Part shown: positions 17,500-26,140 of the stretch, in pieces | How the letters are laid out: every line of letters starts with the position of its first letter | How positions within the stretch are numbered: the stretch's first letter is position 1 | Assembly: GCA_027487015.1 (NCBI GenBank) | Contig: JAIYEK010000269.1 | Coordinates: 1-35,534 of the forward strand | Origin: Erythrobacteraceae bacterium | GTDB lineage: Bacteria > Pseudomonadota > Alphaproteobacteria > Sphingomonadales > Sphingomonadaceae | Direction: 5' to 3' | Length of the DNA: 35,534 bases | Notes under the pieces: generated by a model | What the model was told of the DNA's origin: nothing | The model's database searches: none | The model's input: the letters and a program-made list of their open reading frames with translations, nothing else | Program-made: the position numbers and the translations under genes

Positions 17500-17739
17500 A
17501 TGAAGAAGATCATGACGTTCGCGGTTGTTGCCGGGGCGGCGCTGGCTCTCTCGGCGTGCGGTGGCAAGACGGAGGAGGCCCCCGCGGCCGAGCCGACCGC
17601 CGAAGAAATGATGATGCCTGCCGAAGAGACGCCTGTCGCCGACGCGACCGACGAGGCCGCGGCTGCCGCCGAAGGTCAGGAAGGCACCGGCAACCCCATC
17701 GGTCCGGGCAAGGGTGGTCCGGCAGCGACCGCCGAGTAA
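17500..17739 (+). CDS. Small Ala/Glu-rich lipoprotein
   Basis: A 79-residue protein with a lipoprotein signal (MKKIMTFAVVAGAALALSAC; lipobox LSAC, Cys20). An acidic, low-complexity segment follows, with repeated Glu-Glu, Ala and Pro, and a Gly-rich tail (GNPIGPGKGGP). No domain can be recognised. The start has an AGGGGAAACGAG site. It lies 48 bp after the TIR gene and before a strong terminator, so it is probably the last gene of that transcript. It may also be expressed alone; acidic tails like this are common in abundant envelope lipoproteins. Any role with the TIR protein is inference from position. Confidence 0.8.
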   Translation: MKKIMTFAVVAGAALALSACGGKTEEAPAAEPTAEEMMMPAEETPVADATDEAAAAAEGQEGTGNPIGPGKGGPAATAE

Positions 17740-17753
17740 GCACGCGCTAATGC

Positions 17754-17808
17754 AAGCCCCGCGCGGGATGGTGGCATGACGGCTGCTCTCCTGCGCGGGG
17801 CTTTTCTT
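17754..17808 (+). terminator. Intrinsic terminator after the lipoprotein gene
   Basis: A perfect 11-bp stem AAGCCCCGCGC/GCGCGGGGCTT has a 28-nt loop and is followed by TTTTCTTG, 14 bp after the lipoprotein stop. It separates this transcript from the convergent Sel1-trypsin gene. Confidence 0.9.
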
Positions 17809-17815
17809 GTGCCGG

Positions 17816-20215
17816 TCACCGCGCCCGGTTTGCCGGTGCGCCCGGCTTGAAGCCCGGCAGATTAGCCTGCAGCCATGTCTGCACCCGCGGGTGCCCGATG
17901 CGGATATAGCGGCTGGGAACCCCGGTCGTGCTGCACTTGTCTCCGCTGCTCACCACGCCGATCAGGGTCGGCACGCCGCGCTGGTCCTCGTAAGTGACGA
18001 GCGGCCCGCCGCTGTCGCCGGTGCAGGCCTGTTCGCGGTTCGCCCCCATCGCGCACAGCACCGAATCCTTGCGCCAGTCGCGATAGGCGGTGCGCGCGGT
18101 GCAGGTCGCGGGATCCTCGAGCTCCAGCCGCACGCCCTGGAGGGTCTTGGACGGGGTCGGATCATCGAGCGACTGCCGGCCCCAGCCGAAGGCGAACACC
18201 GGCGCCGCGGGGCGCACCTGCCGCTCCGCCAGCGAGCGCGTGTCGACCGCGATGCGCCGCGCCCCGAAGGCGAAATCGCCCCGCGTCCCGCGCTTGGGAT
18301 CATACTGGACCAGCGCAATGTCGAACTGGAAGGTCTTGGGCGAGTAGTCCGGGTGCCGGATCACCCGGAGGATCGGGTAGGTGTTGCCCTCGGGCGCGGC
18401 GGGCTCGATCACGCCGAGACGGATGCGGTAATCGTGCTCTTCGATCTTGTAGCCTTGGTCGTAGGTGCAGTGCGCGGCGGTGATGATCCAGCCGGTCGCG
18501 ACCACCGATCCGCCGCACGCCTCGCGGAAGCCGACCACCTGCCGGCCGAGCTTGGCCGGACGCCACAGCAGCGCTTGAAACGGGGCAAGCTCGACGCGGT
18601 TCACGGCAAAGCCGCCGATCGAGGCCGCGATATTGATGCAGGCCTCGTCGGCATAGGTGCGGCCCTCCCACGCGACCACGGAAGCGAGGCAGCTGCGGGC
18701 ACGCTCCTCCGCCTCCTCGCGCGCCCTTTGCTCAGCCTCGGCCCGCGCGGCGGCGGCCTGTTCCTCGGGGGTGAGAACGGGGGGCATGAGATCCGTGGCG
18801 AGGGTCAGCGGGATCGCGGGATCGCGCGCCTCGCGATCGGCGAGGTGCTGGCAGGCGCGCGTGTCGCCGGTGTCGCAGGCATCGGCATAAAGCGCCGCGG
18901 CGCGCGGCAGGTCCTGCTCCAGCACGGTGCCCTCGGCGAGGGCATCGGCAAGCGTCCTGCAGGCCGCGCCCTCGCTGGCGGCGCAGCCGCGCGCAAGATG
19001 GCGCTCGATCGCCGCGGCATCGGCCTGCGCGCTGGGTGCCAAATCGATCAGCAGCCGGCCCGCGGGTAGGCAGGCGTCGATGACGCCCGCTTCGCAGGCG
19101 GCGCCATAGAGCTGCGCAGCGCGCGGGCGGTTCGCATAGGGCCCGTTCTCGTTGGCCAGCCATCGCGCTTGCGCAGCGCAGGCCTGCGGCTCGCCGCGCT
19201 CGCAGCTTGCGGCAAGCCCCGGGTAGGCGCGCAGGTCCGCCGCGCGGGTGCAGGCATAGCCATTGGCAGGGCAGGCGCGGTCGTAGAGCGTGATCGCCGC
19301 CTGCACCCCTTCGGGCCCGCCGCGCTCGCGCACCCCGGCAAGGTAGACGCAGGCGAAGGCATCGCCGGCGGAGCAGGCGAGGTCCTTGTATTCGGCAAAG
19401 CGCGGGTCGCTCGCCCCCACGCTGTCGCGCACATTGGCGGCGGCGTCGGTGCAGGAGGGCTCGTGGCCGGCACGGCAGTAACGGTCGAGCAGCGCAGCCG
19501 CCCGCGCCTTGTCCTGAGCTCCGTCCCCGAAGCGGTTGAGCGACCATGCGAGGGAACGGCAGGCATCGGCATTGCCCTTGTCGCACAGCCCGCCGAGCAG
19601 CGCGCGGCCCTCGATGCGCTGCTCCGGCGCGGCGTCGGAGCCCGCCAGCCGGTCGCCGAGATCGATGCAGAGCGCCGTCAGACCGCGCGCGCAGTTCTCG
19701 CGCCGTTGCGCCATCGCGTCGTCAGGGCCGCGACCTTCGAACCGCCGGTTCTCGATGTTGTCGGCATCCAGCTGGCAGCCTTCGATCGACCCCAGGCGGC
19801 AGGCGCGGGCCGCGAAGTCGAGGGCTTCGGGCATGCCCACCTTGTCGACCGTGCCGGGCAGCAACGCCGCGAGCAGGTAGCAGCCGCGCGCCTCGGCAGC
19901 GTTGCAGGCGCGGCGCAGGACCTGCTCGGCGACCGGGCGGTTGAACGGGCGGCCTGCGCCTTGCATGAAGGCCTCGCCCAGCCGCGTGCAGGCCGCGGCA
20001 TCGCCGGTGAGGCATGCCGTCTCGGCGGCATCGGCTTTGGCCTTTTCCTGCGCGAGCTGCGTTTCCGGCTTGGTGCCGAAGAGGTCGGACGAGTAGGTGA
20101 TCCGCTGCTCATAGACATAGGACGGGGTTGGCAGCAGGTCCTGCGCGGCGAGCGGCGCGCCCCCTAGCCACAGCGCCATCAGCGCCGCCATGCCTATCGC
20201 CAGCTTTCCGCGCAT
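17816..20215 (-). CDS. Secreted Cys-rich Sel1-repeat protein fused to a trypsin-like protease
   Basis: A 799-residue exported protein with a signal peptide (GMAALMALWLGGAPLAA). Residues about 45-470 are a long array of Sel1-like helical repeats, each with paired cysteines (ACLTGDAAACTRLG, ACRLGSIEGC), as in Helicobacter Hcp proteins, so a disulfide-rich solenoid is likely. An Ala/Glu/Arg-rich helix (about 483-510, RAEAEQRAREEAEERARS) precedes an S1 protease domain. The catalytic triad is complete: His582 (ITAAHC), Asp632 (FDIAL) and Ser735 (CTGDSGGP). The enzyme is therefore predicted to be active in the periplasm or outside the cell, with the Sel1 solenoid probably binding its target. The start was chosen by the signal peptide; the upstream extension is rejected. 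It is divergent from the SLOG gene over 148 bp. Confidence 0.9.
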   Translation of the reverse strand: MRGKLAIGMAALMALWLGGAPLAAQDLLPTPSYVYEQRITYSSDLFGTKPETQLAQEKAKADAAETACLTGDAAACTRLGEAFMQGAGRPFNRPVAEQVLRRACNAAEARGCYLLAALLPGTVDKVGMPEALDFAARACRLGSIEGCQLDADNIENRRFEGRGPDDAMAQRRENCARGLTALCIDLGDRLAGSDAAPEQRIEGRALLGGLCDKGNADACRSLAWSLNRFGDGAQDKARAAALLDRYCRAGHEPSCTDAAANVRDSVGASDPRFAEYKDLACSAGDAFACVYLAGVRERGGPEGVQAAITLYDRACPANGYACTRAADLRAYPGLAASCERGEPQACAAQARWLANENGPYANRPRAAQLYGAACEAGVIDACLPAGRLLIDLAPSAQADAAAIERHLARGCAASEGAACRTLADALAEGTVLEQDLPRAAALYADACDTGDTRACQHLADREARDPAIPLTLATDLMPPVLTPEEQAAAARAEAEQRAREEAEERARSCLASVVAWEGRTYADEACINIAASIGGFAVNRVELAPFQALLWRPAKLGRQVVGFREACGGSVVATGWIITAAHCTYDQGYKIEEHDYRIRLGVIEPAAPEGNTYPILRVIRHPDYSPKTFQFDIALVQYDPKRGTRGDFAFGARRIAVDTRSLAERQVRPAAPVFAFGWGRQSLDDPTPSKTLQGVRLELEDPATCTARTAYRDWRKDSVLCAMGANREQACTGDSGGPLVTYEDQRGVPTLIGVVSSGDKCSTTGVPSRYIRIGHPRVQTWLQANLPGFKPGAPANRAR

Positions 20216-20363
20216 CAGCCGCACTCCCCCGCAAACCCCACGAAATATGCGCTTTTGCCGGCAGCGCGTCAAACCGGCCGCGCTTCGCGCTTGTAAGCGG
20301 GCGGGGGGTGCGATTAAGCACGGGGGCGACGCCCGTTGCCGTGCGGCGGGGGCGAGGGGGAGC

Positions 20364-22337
20364 ATGTTCGTGCCGAAGCCAGCCAGCCTGCCTGACCCGA
20401 TCCGTGCCAGCTGGCAGCCGCATCTCGCGCTCGGCATCACCGGCCACCGCGCGACCAATCCCGCCTATTCCGCCCACGCCGCCGCGATTGCCGCCGCGCT
20501 CGAAGCGCTGTTCGCGCGGATCGACGCGATCTGCGCGGGCCTCCCGGGGACACGCGGCGAGGTGCGGCTGCACAGCCTGCTGGTCGACGGGACCGATCAG
20601 GTTGCAGGCGAGCTTGCCTTGGCGCGCGGCTGGGACCTTGCCGTGCCGCTGCCCTTCGGGCCTGCGCTCAATGGCGCGATCAACGCCCATCCCGAAACCC
20701 TCGCCGATGTCGATGCGCTGCTCGGCGGGCGAGCGGCGGCCAATCCTGCGGTCGAGGCCAAGGCCGCCGCGATCCGCGCGATCACCGCGCGCGCGCACCT
20801 GTTCGCGCTGGCCGACCGCGACGTCGCAATCGAGGCGCTGTGGCGCGCCCACCTCGCTGACCCTGCCGACCACGCCGCCGCGCGCGCTTTCGAGGCGCTG
20901 GCATCGGACAATGTCGCGCTCGCCGGCCGCGTGATGATCGAGCACACCGACCTTGTCATCGCCGTGTGGGACGGCAAGGTCGCGAACCTTCCCGGGGGCA
21001 CCGGCCACACGGTTGCCGAGGCCTTGAAGCTCGGCGCGCCGGTGCTGCTGATCGATCCCGCACGGCCCGATACCTGGCGCATCCTCAGCCGGCCCGAGGA
21101 GCTGGGGCAGAGCGCCGCGCCCGATGCTGCGCCCGATGTGGACCGCCTTGAAGCGATCATCCGCGCTGCGGTGGTGGTGGAAGGCTGGAGCCCCGATCTC
21201 CTGGCGCGCGAGCGCTGGCGTCCGCGATCAAGCCGCGCTTTCGGCCTCTACCGCCGGATCGAGCGGGTGTTCGGCGGAGGCGGGTGGTTCGGCTCGCTGC
21301 GGACCACCTACGAAGCGCCCGAGGCGATTGCCACAGGCAGCGGGGCGAGCATGATCGCGGCCGCGCGCGCGATGCCGGGGGAGGATCCCGCGGTCACCCG
21401 CCAGCTCGCCGAGGACGTGATGCCGATGTTCGCTTGGGCGGACGGCGTCGCCAACCGCCTTGCCGATGCCTACCGCTCGGGCATGTGCGTCAACTTCGTG
21501 CTGGCGACGCTCGCGGTGATGGTCGGCATCCTGTTCCTGCCGGCGGACATGGCCGGATACAAATGGGTCTTTGCCCTCATCGAGCTGCTGCTGCTGGGCG
21601 GCATTCTGGCGATGACGGCGGCGGGATCGCGGCTCGGCTGGCACCGGCGCTGGTTTGCGACGCGGCGGGTGGCGGAATATCTGCGCCATGCACCCGCGCT
21701 GCTCTTGCTCGGCGTGGTGCGGCCGACCGGGCGCTGGCCCAGAGGCGGAGGCGCGGCGCGCTGGCCCGAGCATTTCGCCCGCCATGCCCTGCGCGCGGTC
21801 GGCTTGCCGCAGGTCGCGGTGACGCGCGATTATCTGCGCAGCGGCCTTGCCGGCGCGGTGCTGCCGCATGTCACCGGCCAGCGGATCTATCACATCGCCA
21901 AGGCGCACAAGCTGGAGACGGTCCACCACCGGCTCGACAAGGCGGCCGAGACCTGCTTCGCGCTCGCGGTTGCCTCGGTGCTGGCCTATCTCGTCCTCAA
22001 GGGCGCGGGGGTGATGGGCTGGGTGCCCAAGCACCTTGCGAGCGATCTGTCGCCGCTCTTCACCTTCCTCGGGGTGGCCTTCCCGACACTGGGCGCGAAC
22101 CTTTCGGGCATCCGCTATTTCGGCGATTTCGAGCGCTTTGGCGCGATCTCGCGGGTGGCGGCGGAAAAGCTCGGCGCGATCGAGGAGCGGATCGGCCTGC
22201 TGCTGTCAGGCGCGGACAGCCTGCTCACCTATGGCGCGGTGTCCGACGTGATCCATGCGCTCGATGAAGCTGTGGTCGAGGAGATCGCGAGCTGGCAGGC
22301 GGTGTTCGGCGCCAAGCACCTCGCCCTGCCCGCCTAG
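20364..22337 (+). CDS. SLOG-domain protein with SLATT-like membrane helices
   Basis: A 657-residue protein. The N-terminal half is a SLOG/DprA-like Rossmannoid nucleotide-binding region: LALGITGHRATN (about 21-32) and, later, HTDLVIAVWDGKVANLPGGTG, the two typical glycine-containing signatures. The C-terminal half has two transmembrane pairs (NFVLATLAVMVGILFLP and WVFALIELLLLGGILAMTA near residues 375-420; CFALAVASVLAYLVL and LFTFLGVAFPTLGANLSGI near 530-585). A basic RRWFATRRVAEYLRH segment between them resembles SLATT/DUF4231 effectors. SLOG-SLATT proteins are predicted to sense a nucleotide and permeabilise or act at the membrane in conflict systems. The ATG at 20364 follows GAGGGGGA; the in-frame extension from 20190 is rejected. 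It converges on the acetyltransferase gene with a 4-nt stop overlap. Confidence 0.8.
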   Translation: MFVPKPASLPDPIRASWQPHLALGITGHRATNPAYSAHAAAIAAALEALFARIDAICAGLPGTRGEVRLHSLLVDGTDQVAGELALARGWDLAVPLPFGPALNGAINAHPETLADVDALLGGRAAANPAVEAKAAAIRAITARAHLFALADRDVAIEALWRAHLADPADHAAARAFEALASDNVALAGRVMIEHTDLVIAVWDGKVANLPGGTGHTVAEALKLGAPVLLIDPARPDTWRILSRPEELGQSAAPDAAPDVDRLEAIIRAAVVVEGWSPDLLARERWRPRSSRAFGLYRRIERVFGGGGWFGSLRTTYEAPEAIATGSGASMIAAARAMPGEDPAVTRQLAEDVMPMFAWADGVANRLADAYRSGMCVNFVLATLAVMVGILFLPADMAGYKWVFALIELLLLGGILAMTAAGSRLGWHRRWFATRRVAEYLRHAPALLLLGVVRPTGRWPRGGGAARWPEHFARHALRAVGLPQVAVTRDYLRSGLAGAVLPHVTGQRIYHIAKAHKLETVHHRLDKAAETCFALAVASVLAYLVLKGAGVMGWVPKHLASDLSPLFTFLGVAFPTLGANLSGIRYFGDFERFGAISRVAAEKLGAIEERIGLLLSGADSLLTYGAVSDVIHALDEAVVEEIASWQAVFGAKHLALPA

Positions 22338-23464
22338 AAGGCAGCCGCGCGCATCGCCCGCGCGAACAGCGCGCGCCGGACCGGGCCGCCGATGGCGATG
22401 GCGAAGGGCGCGACGTCGCGGGCTGCGGGCCACAGGATGTCGGCGGCGGGATCGCATCCTGCACCGGCATCGAAACGAGTCAGGCCTTCGAGCGCGGCAA
22501 GCTCGGTCACCCGGCGCACCAGCAGGCGGTGCGGCGCATAGGCGGCAAGGCGGGTGTCATAGGCGCTCGCCAGACCATAGCCGCGTCCCTCGGCGACCAG
22601 CCAGCCCGACATGGCGACGATGGTCTCGCCCGCGCTGAGGCTGACCAGCCGCACTGCGCCGCGGCGGTGGCCTTCGCGGATCGCGGCGCGCAGCAGTTCG
22701 GGCGCGGGCCGCACGATCCCGGCGCCGCGTTCAAGCGCGAGGAAGGCGGCAAGCCACGGCTCGCAATCGCCCGCACGGCTGTGCAGCGCGAGGCGCACCG
22801 GCCCCGCATGGGCAGCGAGCCGCGCCTCGAGCGCCGCGAACCGCTTTTCGAACACGGCGGCGGCGCGCGGGTCGCCCGGTTGGCCGGCAATCCGCGCGCG
22901 GCGGATGATGCGCTTGCCGGCTTGCAGGAAGCGGCCCTGCTCGGCGCACAGGCTGTCGAGCGCGAGCGTGGCGGGATCATCGAGCGGCAGGTCCTGCACG
23001 ATCAGTCCTGCGGCAAAGCCGGGGCGCCGATCGAGCCGGGCGAGCAGCGCCGCCCAGAAGGCGCGCTCGCCGCCGGGCCTCAGCAGCGGGGTGCCGATTC
23101 CGGCTGCGGGGTTCTGCCAACTGCGCAGCACCGGGAGGGCGCCGAGCCTCCCGAGGCGGAGCGGGAGCGCGCCGAGCCACGCGCCCGCCGCATCGCAGAC
23201 CGTCGCCAGTCGCAGGTGGTCTCTTGTCAGCGCCAGCGCGGGGGCCATCAGCCAGTCGGCGGCGAAGATGTTGCCGGGTGCGGCATTGCCGCTCAGCTCG
23301 GCCCAGTGCCGATGGTCGGGCACAGCGAGCTGGCCTGCGTCGAGGAGGTCCGCGCGCAGCCGGCCGTCCCCTGCAAGAGGGGTGAAATCATGGTGCGCAC
23401 CCGCCGCCCCGCGCCCATTGCGCAGCCCCTCGGATGGCACCGAGATGGGGTCGATCAGCGACAT
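22334..23464 (-). CDS. BioF2/FemAB-like GNAT-fold acetyltransferase
   Basis: A 376-residue protein of the double-GNAT FemAB/BioF2-like type often annotated CelD/BcsL-like or acetyltransferase. Visible features are FAADWLMAPALALTRDHL and ATVCDAAGAWLGALPLRLGR in the first lobe. The second lobe has HSRAGDCEPWLAAFLALERGAG, VRLVSLSAGETIVAMSGWLV, and RFDAGAGCDP. Members act on polysaccharide, peptide or aminoacyl substrates; the donor cannot be identified. The gene is on the strand opposite the SLOG gene and its stop overlaps that of the SLOG gene (CTAG), so any shared function is uncertain. The start is the ATG at 23464, with no strong ribosome binding site. The 107-bp gap to the upstream ggt stop holds no recognisable feature beyond a likely promoter. 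Confidence 0.75.
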   Translation of the reverse strand: MSLIDPISVPSEGLRNGRGAAGAHHDFTPLAGDGRLRADLLDAGQLAVPDHRHWAELSGNAAPGNIFAADWLMAPALALTRDHLRLATVCDAAGAWLGALPLRLGRLGALPVLRSWQNPAAGIGTPLLRPGGERAFWAALLARLDRRPGFAAGLIVQDLPLDDPATLALDSLCAEQGRFLQAGKRIIRRARIAGQPGDPRAAAVFEKRFAALEARLAAHAGPVRLALHSRAGDCEPWLAAFLALERGAGIVRPAPELLRAAIREGHRRGAVRLVSLSAGETIVAMSGWLVAEGRGYGLASAYDTRLAAYAPHRLLVRRVTELAALEGLTRFDAGAGCDPAADILWPAARDVAPFAIAIGGPVRRALFARAMRAAAF

Positions 23465-23571
23465 GATTGCGGCCCTGTGCGAGAAACCCTGCTCGATTAT
23501 TCAGAGCTTTACGCGCGATCGGGTGAAAGGCCGGTTAACGCTGGGCTTTAGCCATGTTGGCGCGCCAGCAC

Positions 23572-25416
23572 TCAGTATCCGCTCGCCTGCCCGTCCTTGC
23601 GCATTTCGGTCGCGCCCGTGTAGACGCCGGTCACCGGATCGCGGGCGATTGCCTGATAGCCGCCGAAGGGGATTCCGGTGGTCTCGACCTCGATCTTGTG
23701 GCCCATCGCCCTGAGCGCCTCGACGGTTGCGGCCGGAATGCCGGGTTCGACCTGCAGCACGCCCAGCATGTCGACCGGCGCCGTGTCGGCGGGGCTTCCG
23801 GCCAGCGCATCGGTCGGCTGGCGGCCGCCATCGTGGTGGAGCCGCGCCGCGTCGCCCGCCTCCTGCAGGTTCATGCCATAGTCCGCGAGATTGACCAGCA
23901 CCTGCACATGCCCCTGCGGCTGCATCCCGCCGCCCATTAGCCCGAAGCTGGCCCAGGGCTTTCCGTCCTTTCTGATGAAGGCCGGGATGATCGTCTGGAA
24001 GGGCCGCTTGGCGGGCGCGTAGGCATTGGGGTGTGCGGGATCGAGGCTGTAGAGCTCTCCCCGGTCCTGGAACATGAAGCCGAGGCCGTCGGGCACCAGT
24101 CCCCCGCCCATCCCGCGGTAGTTGCTCTGGATAAGGCTGACCATCATGCCGTCCTTGTCGGCGACGGTCATGTAGGTGGTGTCGCCTTCCCCCTCCAACT
24201 TGGGCGCGATCAGAGCGCCGGGGGTGAAGGCGGGGGTGGCCTTGGCGGGGTCGATGAGGGCGAAGCGCTGCTTGCCATAGTCATCGGTGAGCAGCTCTGC
24301 CGGGGCCTTGGCGAAGGCAGGGTCGGCATAGAAGCGCGCGGCATCCTCGAAGGCGAGGCGCTTGGCCTCGGTGATGTAGTGGAGCACCTGCGGGCTGCCG
24401 CGCTCCCACTGCGTGAGGTCGATATTCTTGAGGATGTTGACCATCTGTAGCGCGGCAAAACCCTGCGAATTGGGGGGTAATTCGCACAGTTCGTAGCCCT
24501 TGCGGTAGTTCACGCAGGCGACGTCGACCCACTCGCTGTCATGCGCCGCGAAATCGGCGAGGGTGAAGGCGCTGCCCTGCCGCTGGAGGTAGCCCACCAT
24601 CACCTTGGCGAGCGGCCCCTTGTAAAAGGCATCCCGCCCGCCTGTCGCGATGGTCTCGAGCGTGTTCGCAAGGTCGGGGTTGCGGAACATCTCGCCCGGC
24701 ATCGGCGCGCGGCCATTGGCGAACCAGACCTTGCGCGCGTTGTCGAATTCGAACTTCGTCGTCTTCTGCTGCCGCTCGTAATTCTTCAGCCCCCGGTCGA
24801 GATACATCGCGATCACCGGGGCGACCGGGTGCCCCTCGCGCGCGTAGCGGATCGCCGGCGCGAGCACCTGTTCCATCGGCAGCTTCCCGTAGCGCGCGTG
24901 GAGTTCGAACCACGCATCGACCGTGCCGGGGATGGTGATCGGCAGCGGGCCGACGGGGGGCAGGCTGGTCGCGCCTGCGGGGAGCTTCGCCTTCAATTGC
25001 TCGAGCGTCTGCCCGGCAGGCGAGCGGCCCGAGCCGTTGAGACCGACCAGTTCGCCGGTTGCCGGATCGAGCACGATCGCGAACAGATCGCCGCCGATGC
25101 CGTTGCCGGTCGGCTCCATCAGCCCGAGCGCGGCGTTGGCGGCGATGGCGGCATCGACCGCAGAGCCGCCTTGCTTCAGGATATCGAGCGCGATCTGGGT
25201 TGCGAGCGGGTGGGCGGTGGCGGCCATCCCGTTCGGGGCGACCACCGGAGAGCGGCTCCAACCCGCCCCCACCGGCCGCGCGCCCGGGCCGATCCCTGCG
25301 GTCGCCTCGGGCGTGGTGCCAGTGTGGGCGGGGGCTTCCTGCGCAGCCAGCGGCGCGAGGGCGCCAAAGAGTATGGGGGCGGAGGCGGCGAGGATCAGGG
25401 AAGCGCGTATCAACAT
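23572..25416 (-). CDS. ggt: Gamma-glutamyltransferase (glutathione hydrolase)
   Basis: A 614-residue periplasmic gamma-glutamyltransferase of the N-terminal-nucleophile class, which cleaves glutathione and gamma-glutamyl amides. It has a signal peptide (LILAASAPILFGALAPLAA). The likely autoprocessing/nucleophile Thr413 is in GDTTYMTVADKDG. Conserved segments HPLATQIALDIL, GGSAVDAAIAANAALG, GNGIGGDLFA and GLGFMFQDRGELY are present, and GGMQPQGHVQVLVN marks the small subunit. The start is set at 25416 by the signal peptide; the continuous upstream frame (to 26109) overlaps another gene and is rejected. The DUF2306 gene ends 38 bp upstream and the two may share a transcript. Physiologically it would recycle glutathione or supply Glu and Cys; no specific partner is visible. 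Confidence 0.93.
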   Translation of the reverse strand: MLIRASLILAASAPILFGALAPLAAQEAPAHTGTTPEATAGIGPGARPVGAGWSRSPVVAPNGMAATAHPLATQIALDILKQGGSAVDAAIAANAALGLMEPTGNGIGGDLFAIVLDPATGELVGLNGSGRSPAGQTLEQLKAKLPAGATSLPPVGPLPITIPGTVDAWFELHARYGKLPMEQVLAPAIRYAREGHPVAPVIAMYLDRGLKNYERQQKTTKFEFDNARKVWFANGRAPMPGEMFRNPDLANTLETIATGGRDAFYKGPLAKVMVGYLQRQGSAFTLADFAAHDSEWVDVACVNYRKGYELCELPPNSQGFAALQMVNILKNIDLTQWERGSPQVLHYITEAKRLAFEDAARFYADPAFAKAPAELLTDDYGKQRFALIDPAKATPAFTPGALIAPKLEGEGDTTYMTVADKDGMMVSLIQSNYRGMGGGLVPDGLGFMFQDRGELYSLDPAHPNAYAPAKRPFQTIIPAFIRKDGKPWASFGLMGGGMQPQGHVQVLVNLADYGMNLQEAGDAARLHHDGGRQPTDALAGSPADTAPVDMLGVLQVEPGIPAATVEALRAMGHKIEVETTGIPFGGYQAIARDPVTGVYTGATEMRKDGQASGY

Positions 25417-25454
25417 GCCGCGCACCCTAACCCCCGCTCGCCCCCGCGCAAGCC

Positions 25455-25997
25455 TCAGCCGAAGGAGAGCACGTGCATCAGGCGCCCGGGGACGAGGAAG
25501 GCGGCCAAGCCCGGGAGCATCAGCGCCAGCAGGTAGGTGCGCACCAGATGGTTCTTGTGCGCCGTGATGTTCCCGGCGCGTGCAGTCTGCATCACTTTCC
25601 ACGCAGCATGAAAGGTCAGCGGCACGAAGAGGTGGATCCAGCTGAAGCTCCCGCTCGTCTGGATGAAGATCGCGGTGGTGGCGGTGATCAGCATCAGCAC
25701 CATCCAGACCTTGCCGAGCTGACGGTGGAGCGCGGTGCCCTTCCGCGCCAGCAGCAGCCAGCCGCCCAGCGGAATGGTCGGCAGGACGGCGGCGACGTGA
25801 ATGATGACCGGCAGCTTGGCGTAGCCGCCCACGTCCGGCGCTAGCCCCAGCGCCCAGCGTGACAGTGCCCAGAGGATTGCAAAGCTCATGGTGAAGCAGG
25901 CGAGGCTGATCGCGGTGCGCGCGGCTGGGCCGATGTCGAAGCCGGGCTTGGCGCCGGCGCGGCTGCGGGCGGTGAAGGGCAGGGTGATGGCGGTCAT
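25455..25997 (-). CDS. DUF2306 family membrane protein
   Basis: A 180-residue membrane protein matching the DUF2306 family by several membrane segments and conserved polar residues: TAISLACFTMSFAILWALS, VIIHVAAVLPTIPLGGWLLL, VWMVLMLITATTAIFI, WIHLFVPLTFHAAWKV and a final AYLL-type helix near MLPGLAAFL. The His in IIHVAAVLP, HRQLGKVW and HKNHLVRT are conserved-looking and could bind haem or metal, but this is not established. The ATG start has GAGGAGAC upstream, part of which lies in an 8-bp stem (CGGGTCTC/GAGACCCG, 26000-26037). It is divergent from a membrane LytTR regulator, a frequent neighbour of such proteins, and followed by ggt after 38 bp. Function unknown. Confidence 0.82.
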   Translation of the reverse strand: MTAITLPFTARSRAGAKPGFDIGPAARTAISLACFTMSFAILWALSRWALGLAPDVGGYAKLPVIIHVAAVLPTIPLGGWLLLARKGTALHRQLGKVWMVLMLITATTAIFIQTSGSFSWIHLFVPLTFHAAWKVMQTARAGNITAHKNHLVRTYLLALMLPGLAAFLVPGRLMHVLSFG

Positions 25998-26140
25998 GGC
26001 GGGTCTCCTCGAAGCGGTGCGTGGTTGCTGAGACCCGGAATGCCGCCGCCCCGTTCGCGGGCAATCGCGCCTTCGCGGACGGGCGGGGCATTGCGCGAAA
26101 TGTCCCCAAATCCGCCCGCCTGCCACTTTACGAAGCGCGA

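Noticed and set aside
23572-26109. Continuous long frame from ggt through the DUF2306 gene region
   Set aside because: The signal peptide and conserved start of ggt lie at 25416; the upstream part overlaps the DUF2306 gene in another frame.
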